NCBI RefSeq assembly: GCF_003667545.1
Contig: NZ_RCUV01000003.1
Coordinates: 248,001 to 312,000 of the forward strand
DNA: 64,000 bases
Reading direction: 5' to 3'
Source: Mycetocola manganoxydans
GTDB taxonomy: Bacteria; Actinomycetota; Actinomycetes; Actinomycetales; Microbacteriaceae
The position numbers and the translations under genes were made by a program. How positions within the stretch are numbered: position 1 is the stretch's first letter; the number at the start of each line of letters is the position of its first letter. Shown piece after piece: positions 1 through 7,812 of this stretch. The notes under the pieces are model-generated. The model ran no database searches. It had not been told where the DNA came from and saw nothing but the letters and a program-made list of their open reading frames with translations.

Positions 1-248
1 AGACGCCCGGTAGCGATGACACGGCTACCCTTGGTGAGCGATCCGGCGACATGCTCGGCGAATTCACGCCAAACGCTCGCGCGCAGGAACAGTGCTTCGC
101 CATCTTTCCACTCACTTGTTGCGCGGTCGTAATTGCGCGGAGTGGAAGCGATGGTGAAGTTGGCAACGGCCAGTCCGTTCTGCGTGTAACGCAGTTCGGG
201 GTCTGACGTGAGGTTGCCCACCACGGTGATGACGGTCTCGCCGGCCAT
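1..248 (-). CDS. ssb: Single-stranded DNA-binding protein, partial (3' end off the window)
   Basis: Binds single-stranded DNA as a tetramer during replication, repair and recombination. Reading on the minus strand from ATG at 248, the visible ~82 residues begin [20 protein letters not shown] and continue through NFTIASTPR and [14 protein letters not shown], the N-terminal OB-fold of bacterial SSB. The rest of the OB-fold and the acidic tail lie beyond position 1. It starts 5 nt downstream of the rpsF stop, so the two are co-transcribed and probably translationally coupled. rpsF-ssb-rpsR-rplI is the usual order, so rpsR is expected just off the left edge. Confidence 0.95.
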   Translation of the reverse strand, partial: MAGETVITVVGNLTSDPELRYTQNGLAVANFTIASTPRNYDRATSEWKDGEALFLRASVWREFAEHVAGSLTKGSRVIATGR

Positions 249-253
249 GAGGA

Positions 254-700
254 CTAGGCGTCCTTTTCGGCGGCTTCGGCGGGAGCGGCGTCGGCAACTG
301 CCTTCGTCTCAGCCGCTGCCGGCTTGGCGTCGACCTTTGCCTTGGTGGCAGCAGCCTTGCGGGCTGCCTTCTCTTCGGCGCGCTTGCCTTCGGACTCCAC
401 GAGAGCGATTGCTTCTTCGGCCCGCAGCACCTTGGTGCGCATGACGGCTTCCGACAGCTTCAGCTGGCGGTCGAGCTCGACCGTCGCTTCGCTCGTCGCG
501 GTGAAGTCGACGACAGCGTAGATGCCTTCGGTCTTCTTGTTGATTTCGTAAGCCAGTCGACGACGGCCCCAGATGTCAACCTTGTCGATGGTTCCACCAT
601 CGTTGCGGATGACATTGAGGAACTTGTCGAGACTGGGAGCAACGGTGCGCTCGTCAATCTCGGGGTCGAGGATAACCATGAGTTCATACTGATGCGTCAC
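254..700 (-). CDS. rpsF: 30S ribosomal protein S6
   Basis: Component of the small-subunit platform that pairs with S18. 148 residues from a GTG start at 700 ([17 protein letters not shown]), chosen because GGAGGT lies a few bases upstream and the sequence from here matches the S6 N-terminus; an in-frame ATG at 793 would add 31 residues unlike S6. The fold covers about residues 1-98 ([19 protein letters not shown] is the conserved core). After it comes a ~50-residue Ala/Lys/Glu-rich tail that looks disordered and makes the protein longer than the ~96-135 residues usual for S6. First gene of the rpsF-ssb unit. Confidence 0.95.
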   Translation of the reverse strand: MTHQYELMVILDPEIDERTVAPSLDKFLNVIRNDGGTIDKVDIWGRRRLAYEINKKTEGIYAVVDFTATSEATVELDRQLKLSEAVMRTKVLRAEEAIALVESEGKRAEEKAARKAAATKAKVDAKPAAAETKAVADAAPAEAAEKDA

Positions 701-727
701 TAACCCACCTCCTTCGGACTCGAACGG

Positions 728-744
728 CCGCAGACGATCTGCGG
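728..744 (-). promoter_or_regulatory. Hairpin in the rpsF leader
   Basis: Perfect 7-bp inverted repeat CCGCAGA/TCTGCGG with a 3-nt loop, 28 nt upstream of the rpsF GTG. In several bacteria the S6:S18 complex represses its own mRNA through a leader stem containing CCG. This hairpin is in the right place and has CCG at its base, but the match to that motif is inference only. Confidence 0.4.
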
Positions 745-880
745 CAGGAGGGTAATAGCATCGTTGCGTCGTGCGGGAGCAGAGTGCGCACACACGGGCA
801 ACCTGAGTAGCTTACCGGATGGTTGGCCGCGCTGGCTACCGAAGCCGGGGCATCCGTTCCTGGTGCGCCGGTGCGCCGCC

Positions 881-1116
881 GCAAATTCACTCACTGCGGA
901 CCAAAACACCCGGCGCACCGAGTGAAACGGACCGCACCGGGTGAAAACGCGACCAACAGCGAGCGGATGTCGCCCCCGCGACGATCACGGCAGCATCCGG
1001 TTCACGGATTGGACGCAGGCGCTGCACCCATCGCCCTGCACGGCGAATTCACTCATCGCGGACCAAAACACGCGGCGCACCGAGTGAACCCGACCGCACC
1101 GAGTGAAAACGCGACC
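881..1116. repeat. Composite repeat, left copy (unit A 881-954, spacer B, unit A 1043-1116)
   Basis: Two 74-bp A units separated by an 88-bp spacer. Each A unit holds an inverted pair TTCACTC...GAGTGAA followed by a third related site (GGGTGAAAACGCGACC in the first unit). The same A-B-A arrangement, spacer included, recurs at 2180-2415 on the far side of the gene at 1214. No coding potential is evident. The rest of the gene-free stretch 701-1213 holds the rpsF leader and promoter region, and I see nothing else in it. Confidence 0.9.
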
Positions 1117-1213
1117 GACGACGCCTCCTCCACAGAGCAGTAGCTCGCGCCGACCGCTCCCAGAAGCGGTCCTCTTCACGCACGGATGCTGCTCTCACGA
1201 AACGCTGGACACC

Positions 1214-2176
1214 ATGAGCACCGATCTATTGCGGGATTCCGAGGCCGTGCACGTGTCCAGCGCCCGGACCCTTGTGGGCATCGACGGCCGAGCGCTGCGT
1301 CGCGGACACGCGACGGGAGAACTGATCAGCATTCGCCGCGGCGTATTCACCGACACTGCCCGCTGGGTGGGACTCACGGGAAGGGAGCGCCACCTGTTGC
1401 GGATGCGCGCTGTGCGCGATACGCGCAAAGGCGACGCTGCCTTCAGCCACCAATCGGCGGCTGCGCTCTGGGATCTGCCGATCATCGGGCCCTGGCCAGA
1501 AGCGGTGCATGTCTGCACGCCCGACGGCCGGCGGCGGAGTTCGAGCAGGGGCGTGCTGTGGCACAACACCACACTCGTCGACGGCGACATCGTCGAGGTC
1601 GACGGCGTACTGGTGACCAGCCGGCTCCGCACCCTGCTGGACCTCGCCCGGACAAACTCTTTTCTGTCAGCGGTTGCAACACTCGATGCCGCGCTGAGGC
1701 AGGAAGCACTCGCGGGCGGAGCGGATGCCGCCGCTCAAGCGCGCGAATTGCTGCAAGACCGCATCGCCGCGCTCGGCCGCGCTCCGGGATCGGGGCGTGC
1801 GCGATGTGCTCTCGACTTCGCGACCCACCTCGCCCACTCCCCCGGTGAATCGGTCAGCCGAGTGCAGATGCACGTGCTGCGTTTCCCGAAGCCCGAGCTG
1901 CAGTTCCCGGTTCTCGACCGTAACGGAACACTGTGGCACTCTGACTTCGGGTGGCCGGCATATCGTCAACTCGGCGAGTTCGACGGGTTCACGAAGTACA
2001 CCCGCGCCGCCTACACAAAAGGGCAGCCGATCGAGGAGATCGTGTGGGCCGAGAAGCAACGGGAAGACCTGATGCGCGCCGTCGGCTACGGGATGTCTCG
2101 GTGGTTGTGGCCGGACGCACTCGCCGGTCGGCTACTCGCTCGGATCCTCGGCGACGCGGGCTTGCCGAACCGCTGA
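1214..2176 (+). CDS. AbiEi-like / DUF559-type protein, putative PD-(D/E)xK fold
   Basis: 320 residues from ATG 1214 (MSTDLLRDSEAVHVSS). The N-terminal half (RALRRGHATGELISIRRGVF; FSHQSAAALWDLP; VTSRLRTLLDLAR) resembles the winged-helix AbiEi antitoxin-type domain common in actinobacteria. The C-terminal part contains D244, then GEFDGFTKY with E255, D257 and K261, the spacing of a Vsr/DUF559-like PD-(D/E)xK nuclease core. It ends 3 nt before the right copy of a 236-bp composite repeat, with the left copy ending about 100 bp before its start, so it sits inside a repeat-bounded cassette. There is no AbiEii-like nucleotidyltransferase toxin beside it, so a toxin-antitoxin role is not supported. 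Nuclease activity is inferred from motif spacing only. Confidence 0.65.
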   Translation: MSTDLLRDSEAVHVSSARTLVGIDGRALRRGHATGELISIRRGVFTDTARWVGLTGRERHLLRMRAVRDTRKGDAAFSHQSAAALWDLPIIGPWPEAVHVCTPDGRRRSSSRGVLWHNTTLVDGDIVEVDGVLVTSRLRTLLDLARTNSFLSAVATLDAALRQEALAGGADAAAQARELLQDRIAALGRAPGSGRARCALDFATHLAHSPGESVSRVQMHVLRFPKPELQFPVLDRNGTLWHSDFGWPAYRQLGEFDGFTKYTRAAYTKGQPIEEIVWAEKQREDLMRAVGYGMSRWLWPDALAGRLLARILGDAGLPNR

Positions 2177-2179
2177 GGC

Positions 2180-2415
2180 GCGAATTCACTCGCTGCGGAC
2201 CGCAACACCCGGGTATGCCGAGTGAACCCGACCGCACCGGGTGAAAACGCGACCGCCCCAGAGCGGATGCCGCCCCGCGGCGATCGCGACAGCATCCGGT
2301 TCACGGAGTGGACGCTGGCCCCGCACCCATCGCCCTGAGGCGCGAATTCACTCGCTGCGGACCAAAACACCCGGCATACCGAGTGAACCCGACCGCACCG
2401 GGTGAAAACGCGACC
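2180..2415. repeat. Composite repeat, right copy (unit A 2180-2254, spacer B, unit A 2342-2415)
   Basis: Same direct orientation and A-B-A structure as 881-1116, with A units of 75 and 74 bp and an 87-bp spacer. TTCACTCG at 2347-2354 pairs with CGAGTGAA at 2380-2387. It begins 3 nt after the stop of the AbiEi-like gene and ends 3 nt before the 3' end of the minus-strand lipoprotein gene, so it also fills the convergent 3' junction. Confidence 0.9.
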
Positions 2416-2418
2416 GCG

Positions 2419-3741
2419 TCAGCCGGCGATCGCCGCGTTCGCCGCGCCCTCGGCCTGTTTGAGCCCCACCGCGGGGTCGATGGTGCCGGAGAAGATGTCC
2501 TGGAAGATGGGGTCGAACTCCTCGAATGCCTTGCCGTAGTTCGCACCCTTGGGCGACGGGATAGGCTTCTCGCCATCGATGACGTCGAAGAACGGGGCGA
2601 CAGAGACGCCCTCCTTCTTCCAGTAGTCGAAGTAGGACTTCTGGGCGTCGGTCACTGCGGGGACTGCCGCCCCTGACGCAGCAAGTGGCTTGACGCCCTC
2701 TTCGGAGCCGAGCCAGGTGAGCACCTTCTCGATGGCAGCCTGCTTCGTCGATTCGGCGTTTCCGGCGACCACGACACCGTTCGTGACAGAGACCCGGCCG
2801 GACGGTCCACTCGGCATGGGAGCGACGCCCCACTCGAACTCGGCGTCGTCCGCAACATTCTTGAGGTTGTACAGCCCGGACTGGAACATGGCCATCTTGC
2901 CCGCGAGGAACGCGTCGCGACTGAAGTCGCTGTTCGCGTTGGTTTCGGATGCCGCCGGTGCGACCTTCGCGGAATTGATCGCCGTCACGAGGTACTGGAA
3001 TGCCTCGACCGACTTCGGATCGGTGAAGGCGAACTTCTCCCCCACCTGGAACTTCCCGCCGTTGGAGCCGATGAACGGGAGCATGATCGCCTGCGTGTCG
3101 TAGGCGAGGTTGGTTCCGAACTGCACCGGGGTTCCGTCGAAGTCGGCGGATGCCGCGGAGACGCCCGCCGCGTCCAGGGTGAGTCCCTTCGCCGCCGACA
3201 GGAACGTGTCTTTCTCGGCGTCCGGGGACCAGGTGAGGTTTTCGAGGTCCTCCGGCGCGAGCCCGGCCTTCTCGAGCAATTCGGCGTTGTAGTAGACGGC
3301 AACACCAGCGTCGTAGAGCTGAGGTACGCCCCAGAGCACATCGTCACGGGTGAACTGCCCGACGACGCTGCCCTCCCATTCGCTGGCGGCATCCTCACCG
3401 AAGACCTGGTCGATGTTCACGAGCTTGCCGGCGTCCGCGTACGCCCCGAAGTAGGAGTTGTTGAGCCAGAAAAGGTCGTCCATCGTCTTGCCGGCGACGT
3501 CGGTGCGCAATTCGGTCCAGTAGTCGCCCCACTCGACGACGTTGACCGTGACGTCGATGTCCGGGTTGTCCTTCTCGAAGGCATCGAATGACTTTTCGTA
3601 CGCCTCGGCGACGGTTTCATCCCACAACCTGAACGACACGGTCGTCGGCTCCGTCGTCGTCGCCGGTTCGGGTGCGCATCCGGTGAGAACGAGGGCGGAT
3701 GCCGCGACAAGCGTCGCTATTTTCGTCAGTCGCTGAGCCAT
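2419..3741 (-). CDS. ABC transporter extracellular solute-binding lipoprotein, family 1 (sugar type), orphan
   Basis: 440 residues. Signal peptide with lipobox LVLTGC (lipidated C22), then a periplasmic-binding fold opening VSFRLWDETVAEAYEKSFDA, with NPDIDVTVNVVEW, DDLFWLNNSY, VPQLYDAGVAVYYNAELLEK and SGLYNLK typical of the CUT1/MalE-like family. It should capture an oligosaccharide or polyol for an MsmX/MalFG-type importer, but no permease or ATPase is adjacent, so it must share a transporter encoded elsewhere or be a relic. A TAGCCT box at 3776-3781 probably drives it with a short leader, and GAAAGA precedes the ATG. Substrate unknown. Confidence 0.88.
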   Translation of the reverse strand: MAQRLTKIATLVAASALVLTGCAPEPATTTEPTTVSFRLWDETVAEAYEKSFDAFEKDNPDIDVTVNVVEWGDYWTELRTDVAGKTMDDLFWLNNSYFGAYADAGKLVNIDQVFGEDAASEWEGSVVGQFTRDDVLWGVPQLYDAGVAVYYNAELLEKAGLAPEDLENLTWSPDAEKDTFLSAAKGLTLDAAGVSAASADFDGTPVQFGTNLAYDTQAIMLPFIGSNGGKFQVGEKFAFTDPKSVEAFQYLVTAINSAKVAPAASETNANSDFSRDAFLAGKMAMFQSGLYNLKNVADDAEFEWGVAPMPSGPSGRVSVTNGVVVAGNAESTKQAAIEKVLTWLGSEEGVKPLAASGAAVPAVTDAQKSYFDYWKKEGVSVAPFFDVIDGEKPIPSPKGANYGKAFEEFDPIFQDIFSGTIDPAVGLKQAEGAANAAIAG

Positions 3742-3775
3742 TCGGGTCTTTCTGTCGCCTGGTGTACCGAGTTGG

Positions 3776-3781
3776 AGGCTA
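3776..3781 (-). promoter_or_regulatory. Putative -10 box of the lipoprotein gene
   Basis: TAGCCT on the minus strand, 34 nt upstream of the ATG at 3741. The same hexamer sits at the leaderless gene 6002. No clear -35 is seen. Confidence 0.4.
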
Positions 3782-3839
3782 GCAGTTGTGACGTGAATGA
3801 CCCTGATCCGACGCTGAAAAGTGGGCGGATGCCGCGAGC

Positions 3840-4175
3840 TCAGTCCTGGGGAATGGCGGAGTTGTTGCCGGGCGTCGCGTGCGGGATTTCCTCTTCGGCC
3901 TCGTGTTGGGGGGCAGTGATCGGGTTGCCGGGGGTGGTGTAGTCGACGTCGCCTTCGACATCGTCGGCACCGCTCAGCGGTACGCCCGTCGTGGCGTGCT
4001 GGCGGTCCTCTTCGGCGAGGTGCTGTGCGGAGTCGATCGGGTCGCCGGTGGTCGTGTAGTCGGCGTTGTTGTGGTCGTCACCACCGGTCGGGCGAACCAC
4101 CGGTTCACGGGCGCCATGCTCGTCGGCGGGCAGGACGGGCTCGACGTAATCGTCGTTGTTCGTGTTGTTCGTCAT
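3840..4175 (-). CDS. Small acidic repeat protein, function unknown
   Basis: 111 residues, strongly acidic and rich in Thr, Asp, Asn and His, with no predicted membrane segment or signal. Two imperfect internal repeats are visible: DYTTTGDPIDSAQHLAEED..HATTGVPL (about 39-68) and DYTTPGNPITAPQHEAEEE..HATPGN (about 77-105). Probably intrinsically disordered. I do not recognise a family. The start is supported by TAGCGT exactly 6 nt before the ATG, a leaderless arrangement seen at other genes of this window. Confidence 0.7.
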   Translation of the reverse strand: MTNNTNNDDYVEPVLPADEHGAREPVVRPTGGDDHNNADYTTTGDPIDSAQHLAEEDRQHATTGVPLSGADDVEGDVDYTTPGNPITAPQHEAEEEIPHATPGNNSAIPQD

Positions 4176-4181
4176 GCCGCG

Positions 4182-4187
4182 ACGCTA
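4182..4187 (-). promoter_or_regulatory. -10 box for leaderless gene at 4175
   Basis: TAGCGT, then 6 nt, then ATG. Confidence 0.6.
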
Positions 4188-4315
4188 CGCCGCGCACGCG
4201 AGGGCTTCAAGGCCTTGCGGTGGCCACCGGTTTCGGGCACGCATCACCAGCCAGGATGAGAGCCGACATGATCGGCGGATGCCGTGCCCCCGGTATCCGC
4301 CGACCATGACGTTCT

Positions 4316-4633
4316 TTAGGCGCGCTGCGCCAAACTCGGGTCGATGACCTCGACCGGGACCGTGTTGAGCAGGTCCCGGATGCTCTGGTCGAGGGTGAGC
4401 TTTTGCGACACCTCCACGGCACGGGCCAGGTCCGGCCCGCTGAGTGCCACATAGACCGGGTCGACGTGGTGGACGTAACCGATCTGTCGGCCGTTCACCA
4501 CAACTCGTTCGACATCGTTTTTCAACTGGTCGAGTGACACCTCAACATCGGTGTCGACCTTGCCTGATTCGAAGTGCACGTGGAGGTTCCATGTCGCATC
4601 GATCTTCTTGGTGCGTCGATCTGACGTCTTCAT
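4316..4633 (-). CDS. Conserved-looking hypothetical protein
   Basis: 105 residues from ATG 4633, preceded by a purine-rich GGGGA. Short basic start (MKTSDRRTKKIDATWNLHVH), then alternating hydrophobic segments (DTDVEVSLDQL; RVVVNGRQIGYVHHVDPVYVAL) suggesting a small beta-rich domain, and an amphipathic helix with a VPVEVIDPSLAQRA end. No motif I can name. Lies between the acidic repeat protein and the trans-sulfuration enzyme on the same strand, but 140-nt gaps on both sides suggest separate transcription. Confidence 0.65.
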   Translation of the reverse strand: MKTSDRRTKKIDATWNLHVHFESGKVDTDVEVSLDQLKNDVERVVVNGRQIGYVHHVDPVYVALSGPDLARAVEVSQKLTLDQSIRDLLNTVPVEVIDPSLAQRA

Positions 4634-4778
4634 CGGTTCCCCGCCTTCCTGCCACCGCTACGTGGCGCCCCAGACACCCAAACTAGGGTCAATAGGGACT
4701 TTGTGGCAGGGGGTTGACGGAACCCTCACCGGAAAATAGGGACGACGTCCGTCAGGTGGCTGAACGGTTCACCGAGTG

Positions 4779-6002
4779 TCAGGACGCGTCGAACGTGGCG
4801 TCGAGCGCAGCTTTCAGATCGGCCAGGATGTCGTCGGCATCTTCGAGCCCGATCGAGAAGCGGAGATGACCCAGGGTGCGGAACTCCTCCGGGTAGAAGG
4901 CCACGCGGGGACCGGCATCCGCTCCGCCTGCGACATGGACGATCAACGATTCGTCGTGGCCGAGGGACACGGCCGACGTGATCACGCGCAGGTGTGAAAC
5001 GAACCGGTCCTGGGTCGCTGCGTCGCCGTTCACAGCGAACGCGAGCATCGCCCCGAAGCCCCGTCCGGCGAACTGGCGGGCGGCGACGGCGTGCTGCGGA
5101 TGCTCCGCGAGACCCGGGTAGGCGACGAACGCGATCCTGTCGTCGCCGGCCAGGAAGTCTGCGACACGCTGGGCGGTCGCCTGGTGCTGGCGAAGGCGCA
5201 GCGGCAACGTGACCGAGCCACGCATGATCAGCCACGCGTTGAACGGGGAGATGACGCCGCCGACGTCGACCATGGCATCCGCTTTGATCCGGCGGATCAG
5301 CTCTCGGCTACCGATGACGGCACCACCCATCGCGTCGCCGTGCCCGTTGATGTACTTGGTGAGGGAGTGCACGACGAGGTCGGCGCCGTGCTCGAGCGGG
5401 CGGAACAACGGCGGGGGCGTGAACGTCGAGTCCACGCTGAGCAGCACGCCGGCTTCCTTCGTCAGGGAAGCGATGGCGGCAATGTCTGTGACCTTCGTCG
5501 TCGGGTTGCCGATGACCTCGACGTGGACAAGCGCCGTCTCCGGGCGGATCGCGGCCCGGACCGCCTCCGGGTCCGCCGCGTCGACGAAGGTGGCCGTGAT
5601 GTTGTATTTCTCCGGCAGGAGCTCGGCGAACAGCCGGTAGATCGCTTCATAGGTGACATCCCCGACGACGACGTGGTCACCGGACTTCAGCACCGTGAAG
5701 AACACGGCGTGCAGGGCAGCGACCCCGCTGGCGAGAACGACGGCGTCTTCACCGTGCTCGAGCGCGGCGAGTTTGGCCTGGAGGCCTTGCTGGTTGGTGC
5801 CGGAGTTGCGGGTGTACAGCGGGACATCCGTTCCCGACCAGCTGATCGTCGAGGCGTCCTCCGGGAGCGCATACGAGTTGGCCATCACGATCGGTGTTCG
5901 GATCGGCCCGGAGCCCGCTTCGATCTCGTTGCCCGCGTGTACCGCCTGAGTGTCGAAGGACAGGGTGGCGGGATCGTGCTTGTTCGGACGGGGAGCTGTC
6001 AT
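4779..6002 (-). CDS. Trans-sulfuration PLP-dependent enzyme (cystathionine gamma-synthase/lyase, MGL family)
   Basis: 407 residues of the Cys/Met-metabolism PLP family, fold type I. The PLP lysine is K216 in HSLTKYINGHGDAMGG. The neighbouring-subunit tyrosine and arginine are in LYTRNSGTNQQGL (Y63, R65), the cofactor loop is ASGVAALHAV, and VDSTFTPP corresponds to the usual VDNTFATP. The C-terminal HLRFSIGLED carries the substrate-carboxylate arginine. It could be cystathionine gamma-synthase, gamma/beta-lyase or methionine gamma-lyase; the motifs do not separate these. No met/cys genes are adjacent. Leaderless start (TAGCCT, 6 nt, ATG). PLP-lyase activity on sulfur amino acids is well supported, direction and substrate are not. 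Confidence 0.88.
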   Translation of the reverse strand: MTAPRPNKHDPATLSFDTQAVHAGNEIEAGSGPIRTPIVMANSYALPEDASTISWSGTDVPLYTRNSGTNQQGLQAKLAALEHGEDAVVLASGVAALHAVFFTVLKSGDHVVVGDVTYEAIYRLFAELLPEKYNITATFVDAADPEAVRAAIRPETALVHVEVIGNPTTKVTDIAAIASLTKEAGVLLSVDSTFTPPPLFRPLEHGADLVVHSLTKYINGHGDAMGGAVIGSRELIRRIKADAMVDVGGVISPFNAWLIMRGSVTLPLRLRQHQATAQRVADFLAGDDRIAFVAYPGLAEHPQHAVAARQFAGRGFGAMLAFAVNGDAATQDRFVSHLRVITSAVSLGHDESLIVHVAGGADAGPRVAFYPEEFRTLGHLRFSIGLEDADDILADLKAALDATFDAS

Positions 6003-6008
6003 GCCCTC

Positions 6009-6014
6009 AGGCTA
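6009..6014 (-). promoter_or_regulatory. -10 box for leaderless gene at 6002
   Basis: TAGCCT, then GAGGGC (6 nt), then ATG. Confidence 0.6.
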
Positions 6015-6111
6015 TTGCCCTGTGAACAGCGTTCAGGGAATTGTGAACGAAACGCGCACCGCAGTGACGAGGGTCCTGCCACCGGCACACCGGGCCGAGG
6101 CAGGCGGCGGA

Positions 6112-7560
6112 TCACGCGCCGGAGTTTCGCGCGGCCCACCAGGCGTGCAGACGGCGTTCCGCTTCGTCCTCACCGAGGGGACCTTCGTCGAGCCGCAGTT
6201 CGAGAAGCCACCGATAGGCCTCGCCGACCTCGCGACCGGGCTTGATCCCCAGCACCCGCTGGATGGCATTGCCGTCGAGGTCTGGCCGTACCGCCTCCAT
6301 CTCCTCCTGCTCCCGCAGTTCGGCGATCCGCGCTTCGAGGTCGTCGTACGCGAAGCCCAGCCGGTCGGCTTTGCGCCGGTTGCGGGTCGTGACGTCGGCC
6401 CTCGTGAGCATGTGAAGCCGCTCGAGCAGGTGGCCGGCATCGCGCACGTACCGGCGGACGGCGGAATCCGTCCACGCGCCCTCGGTGTAACCGAAGAACC
6501 GCAAGTGCAGTTCGATCAGCCGGGAGACATCGCGGATGGTGTCGTTGTCGTACCGAAGCGCGGTCAGCCGCTTCTTCGCGAGCTTCGAGCCGACCATGTC
6601 GTGGTGGTAGAAGCTGACGGCCCCACCGGGTTCCAGTCGGCGGGTGGCCGGCTTGCCGATGTCGTGCAGCAGGGCAGCGAGGCGCAGGATGAGGTCGGGC
6701 GCCTCACCGGGGTGGCGGGACTTCTCGTAGCCGATCGCCTGTTCGAGCACGGTGAGCGAGTGCTGGTAGACGTCTTTGTGATGGTGGTGTTCGTCAATTT
6801 CGAGTCGCAGGGCGGGAACCTCAGGCAACACGATCTCTGCCAGGCCGGAGTCGACGAGCAGTTCGATCCCGACGCGCGGGTTGTCTGTCAGCAGAAGCTT
6901 CGAGAGCTCCCCCTGTGTGCGTTCCACGGAGACGATACGGATGCTGTCGGCCATCGCGGTCATGGCGGCTTGCGTCTCGTCGTCCACGACGAAACCGAGC
7001 TGGCTCGCGAACCGGGCCGCCCGCATCATCCGCAGCGGGTCGTCACCGAAGCTCACCGCGGGGCTGCTCGGAGTCCTGAGCGTCTGCGACAGCAGATCTT
7101 CGACCCCACCGAACGGGTCGACGAGCCGGACCTCGGGAATGCGCAACGCCATGGCATTGACGGTGAAGTCGCGTCTCTTGAGGTCGGGTTCGAGGCTGTC
7201 GCCGAACGCGACGACCGGTTTACGCGTGACGCCGTCGTAGGCATCCGCCCGATAGGTCGTGATCTCGACGGTGTCGGTGACCGTCCCCGCCCGTACCCGC
7301 GCTCCGATGGTGCCGAAGTCGCGCCCGATGTCCCACTGGGTCTCTGAGAGCGGAGTGACGATGCGCAGGATCTCATCGGGCGATGCGTTGGTGGTGAAGT
7401 CGAGGTCGCTCGTGTCCCGGCCGAGCATCGCGTCGCGCACCGGGCCGCCGACGAGCGCGAGCTCGAACCCGGCGTCGGCGAAAGCGGATGCCACCTTCGA
7501 GACGACCGGGGAGGCGGCGAGTTCCGACAGGCGCACCAACGACTCCGCCATGCTCACCAT
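6112..7560 (-). CDS. cca: CCA tRNA nucleotidyltransferase (class II, HD-domain type)
   Basis: Adds or repairs the 3' CCA of tRNAs using CTP and ATP. 482 residues from ATG 7560 (MVSMAESLVRLSELAAS). Nucleotidyltransferase head: LALVGGPVRDAMLGRDTSDLDF (GGPVRD at 38-43, metal ligands D52 and D54), then RRDFTVNAMAL and the neck motif GDDPLRMMRAARFASQLGF. An HD phosphohydrolase-like domain follows (DEHHHHKDVYQHSL; LRLAALLHDIGK). The chosen start has TACGAT 7 nt before it, a leaderless pattern; ATGs at 7590 and 7551 are alternatives. In many actinobacteria this gene neighbours murJ and trxB, but here a LuxR regulator is upstream. Confidence 0.95.
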   Translation of the reverse strand: MVSMAESLVRLSELAASPVVSKVASAFADAGFELALVGGPVRDAMLGRDTSDLDFTTNASPDEILRIVTPLSETQWDIGRDFGTIGARVRAGTVTDTVEITTYRADAYDGVTRKPVVAFGDSLEPDLKRRDFTVNAMALRIPEVRLVDPFGGVEDLLSQTLRTPSSPAVSFGDDPLRMMRAARFASQLGFVVDDETQAAMTAMADSIRIVSVERTQGELSKLLLTDNPRVGIELLVDSGLAEIVLPEVPALRLEIDEHHHHKDVYQHSLTVLEQAIGYEKSRHPGEAPDLILRLAALLHDIGKPATRRLEPGGAVSFYHHDMVGSKLAKKRLTALRYDNDTIRDVSRLIELHLRFFGYTEGAWTDSAVRRYVRDAGHLLERLHMLTRADVTTRNRRKADRLGFAYDDLEARIAELREQEEMEAVRPDLDGNAIQRVLGIKPGREVGEAYRWLLELRLDEGPLGEDEAERRLHAWWAARNSGA

Positions 7561-7567
7561 GGGGTCA

Positions 7568-7573
7568 ATCGTA
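7568..7573 (-). promoter_or_regulatory. -10 box for cca
   Basis: TACGAT, then 7 nt, then the ATG at 7560. One base longer than the 6-nt spacing seen elsewhere. Confidence 0.5.
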
Positions 7574-7631
7574 GCGGGGACCCCGCACACCGTTCGCCGC
7601 GATGGACGACGCAGCGAGTGACGAGTGGATA

Positions 7632-7673
7632 TCCGGCACGCCGTGTCGACCGGTCGAGGAACGACGTGCCGGA
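7632..7673. repeat. Nested palindrome upstream of cca
   Basis: Outer inverted repeat TCCGGCACG (7632-7640) with CGTGCCGGA (7665-7673), enclosing a perfect 12-bp palindrome TCGACCGGTCGA (7645-7656). No T-run follows, so it is not an ordinary intrinsic terminator. It lies between the 3' end of the LuxR gene and the cca promoter. A smaller hairpin CTAGGG/CCCTAG (7800-7816) covers the LuxR stop codon. Confidence 0.7.
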
Positions 7674-7812
7674 AAATCCTCCTGTTGAGGGAAACAGGGT
7701 GTTGTGCGGGTCATGCGTCACCCTGCCCAAGCTGCCCCGCAAGGACAATGCGCAGCATGATCCGCACTCCAAGTTTGACTGCCGTACATCGGCAGTGCAC
7801 TAGGGGTTCTCC

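Noticed and set aside
1214-2176. Type IV toxin-antitoxin pair
   Set aside because: The AbiEi-like domain is present, but no AbiEii-like nucleotidyltransferase is adjacent on either side.
881-2415. Possible CRISPR array from four spaced direct repeats
   Set aside because: Only four units occur, in two pairs, the spacers are ~88 bp and similar to each other, a gene lies between the pairs, and no cas genes are present.
4726-5235. 169-codon minus-strand frame across the 3' end of the trans-sulfuration gene
   Set aside because: Arg/Pro-rich shadow in another frame of the same strand; no domain and no start signal.
5091-7347. Plus-strand frames of 384 and 465 codons (5091-6245 and 5950-7347)
   Set aside because: They are antisense to the trans-sulfuration enzyme and cca, whose protein motifs are clear on the minus strand.
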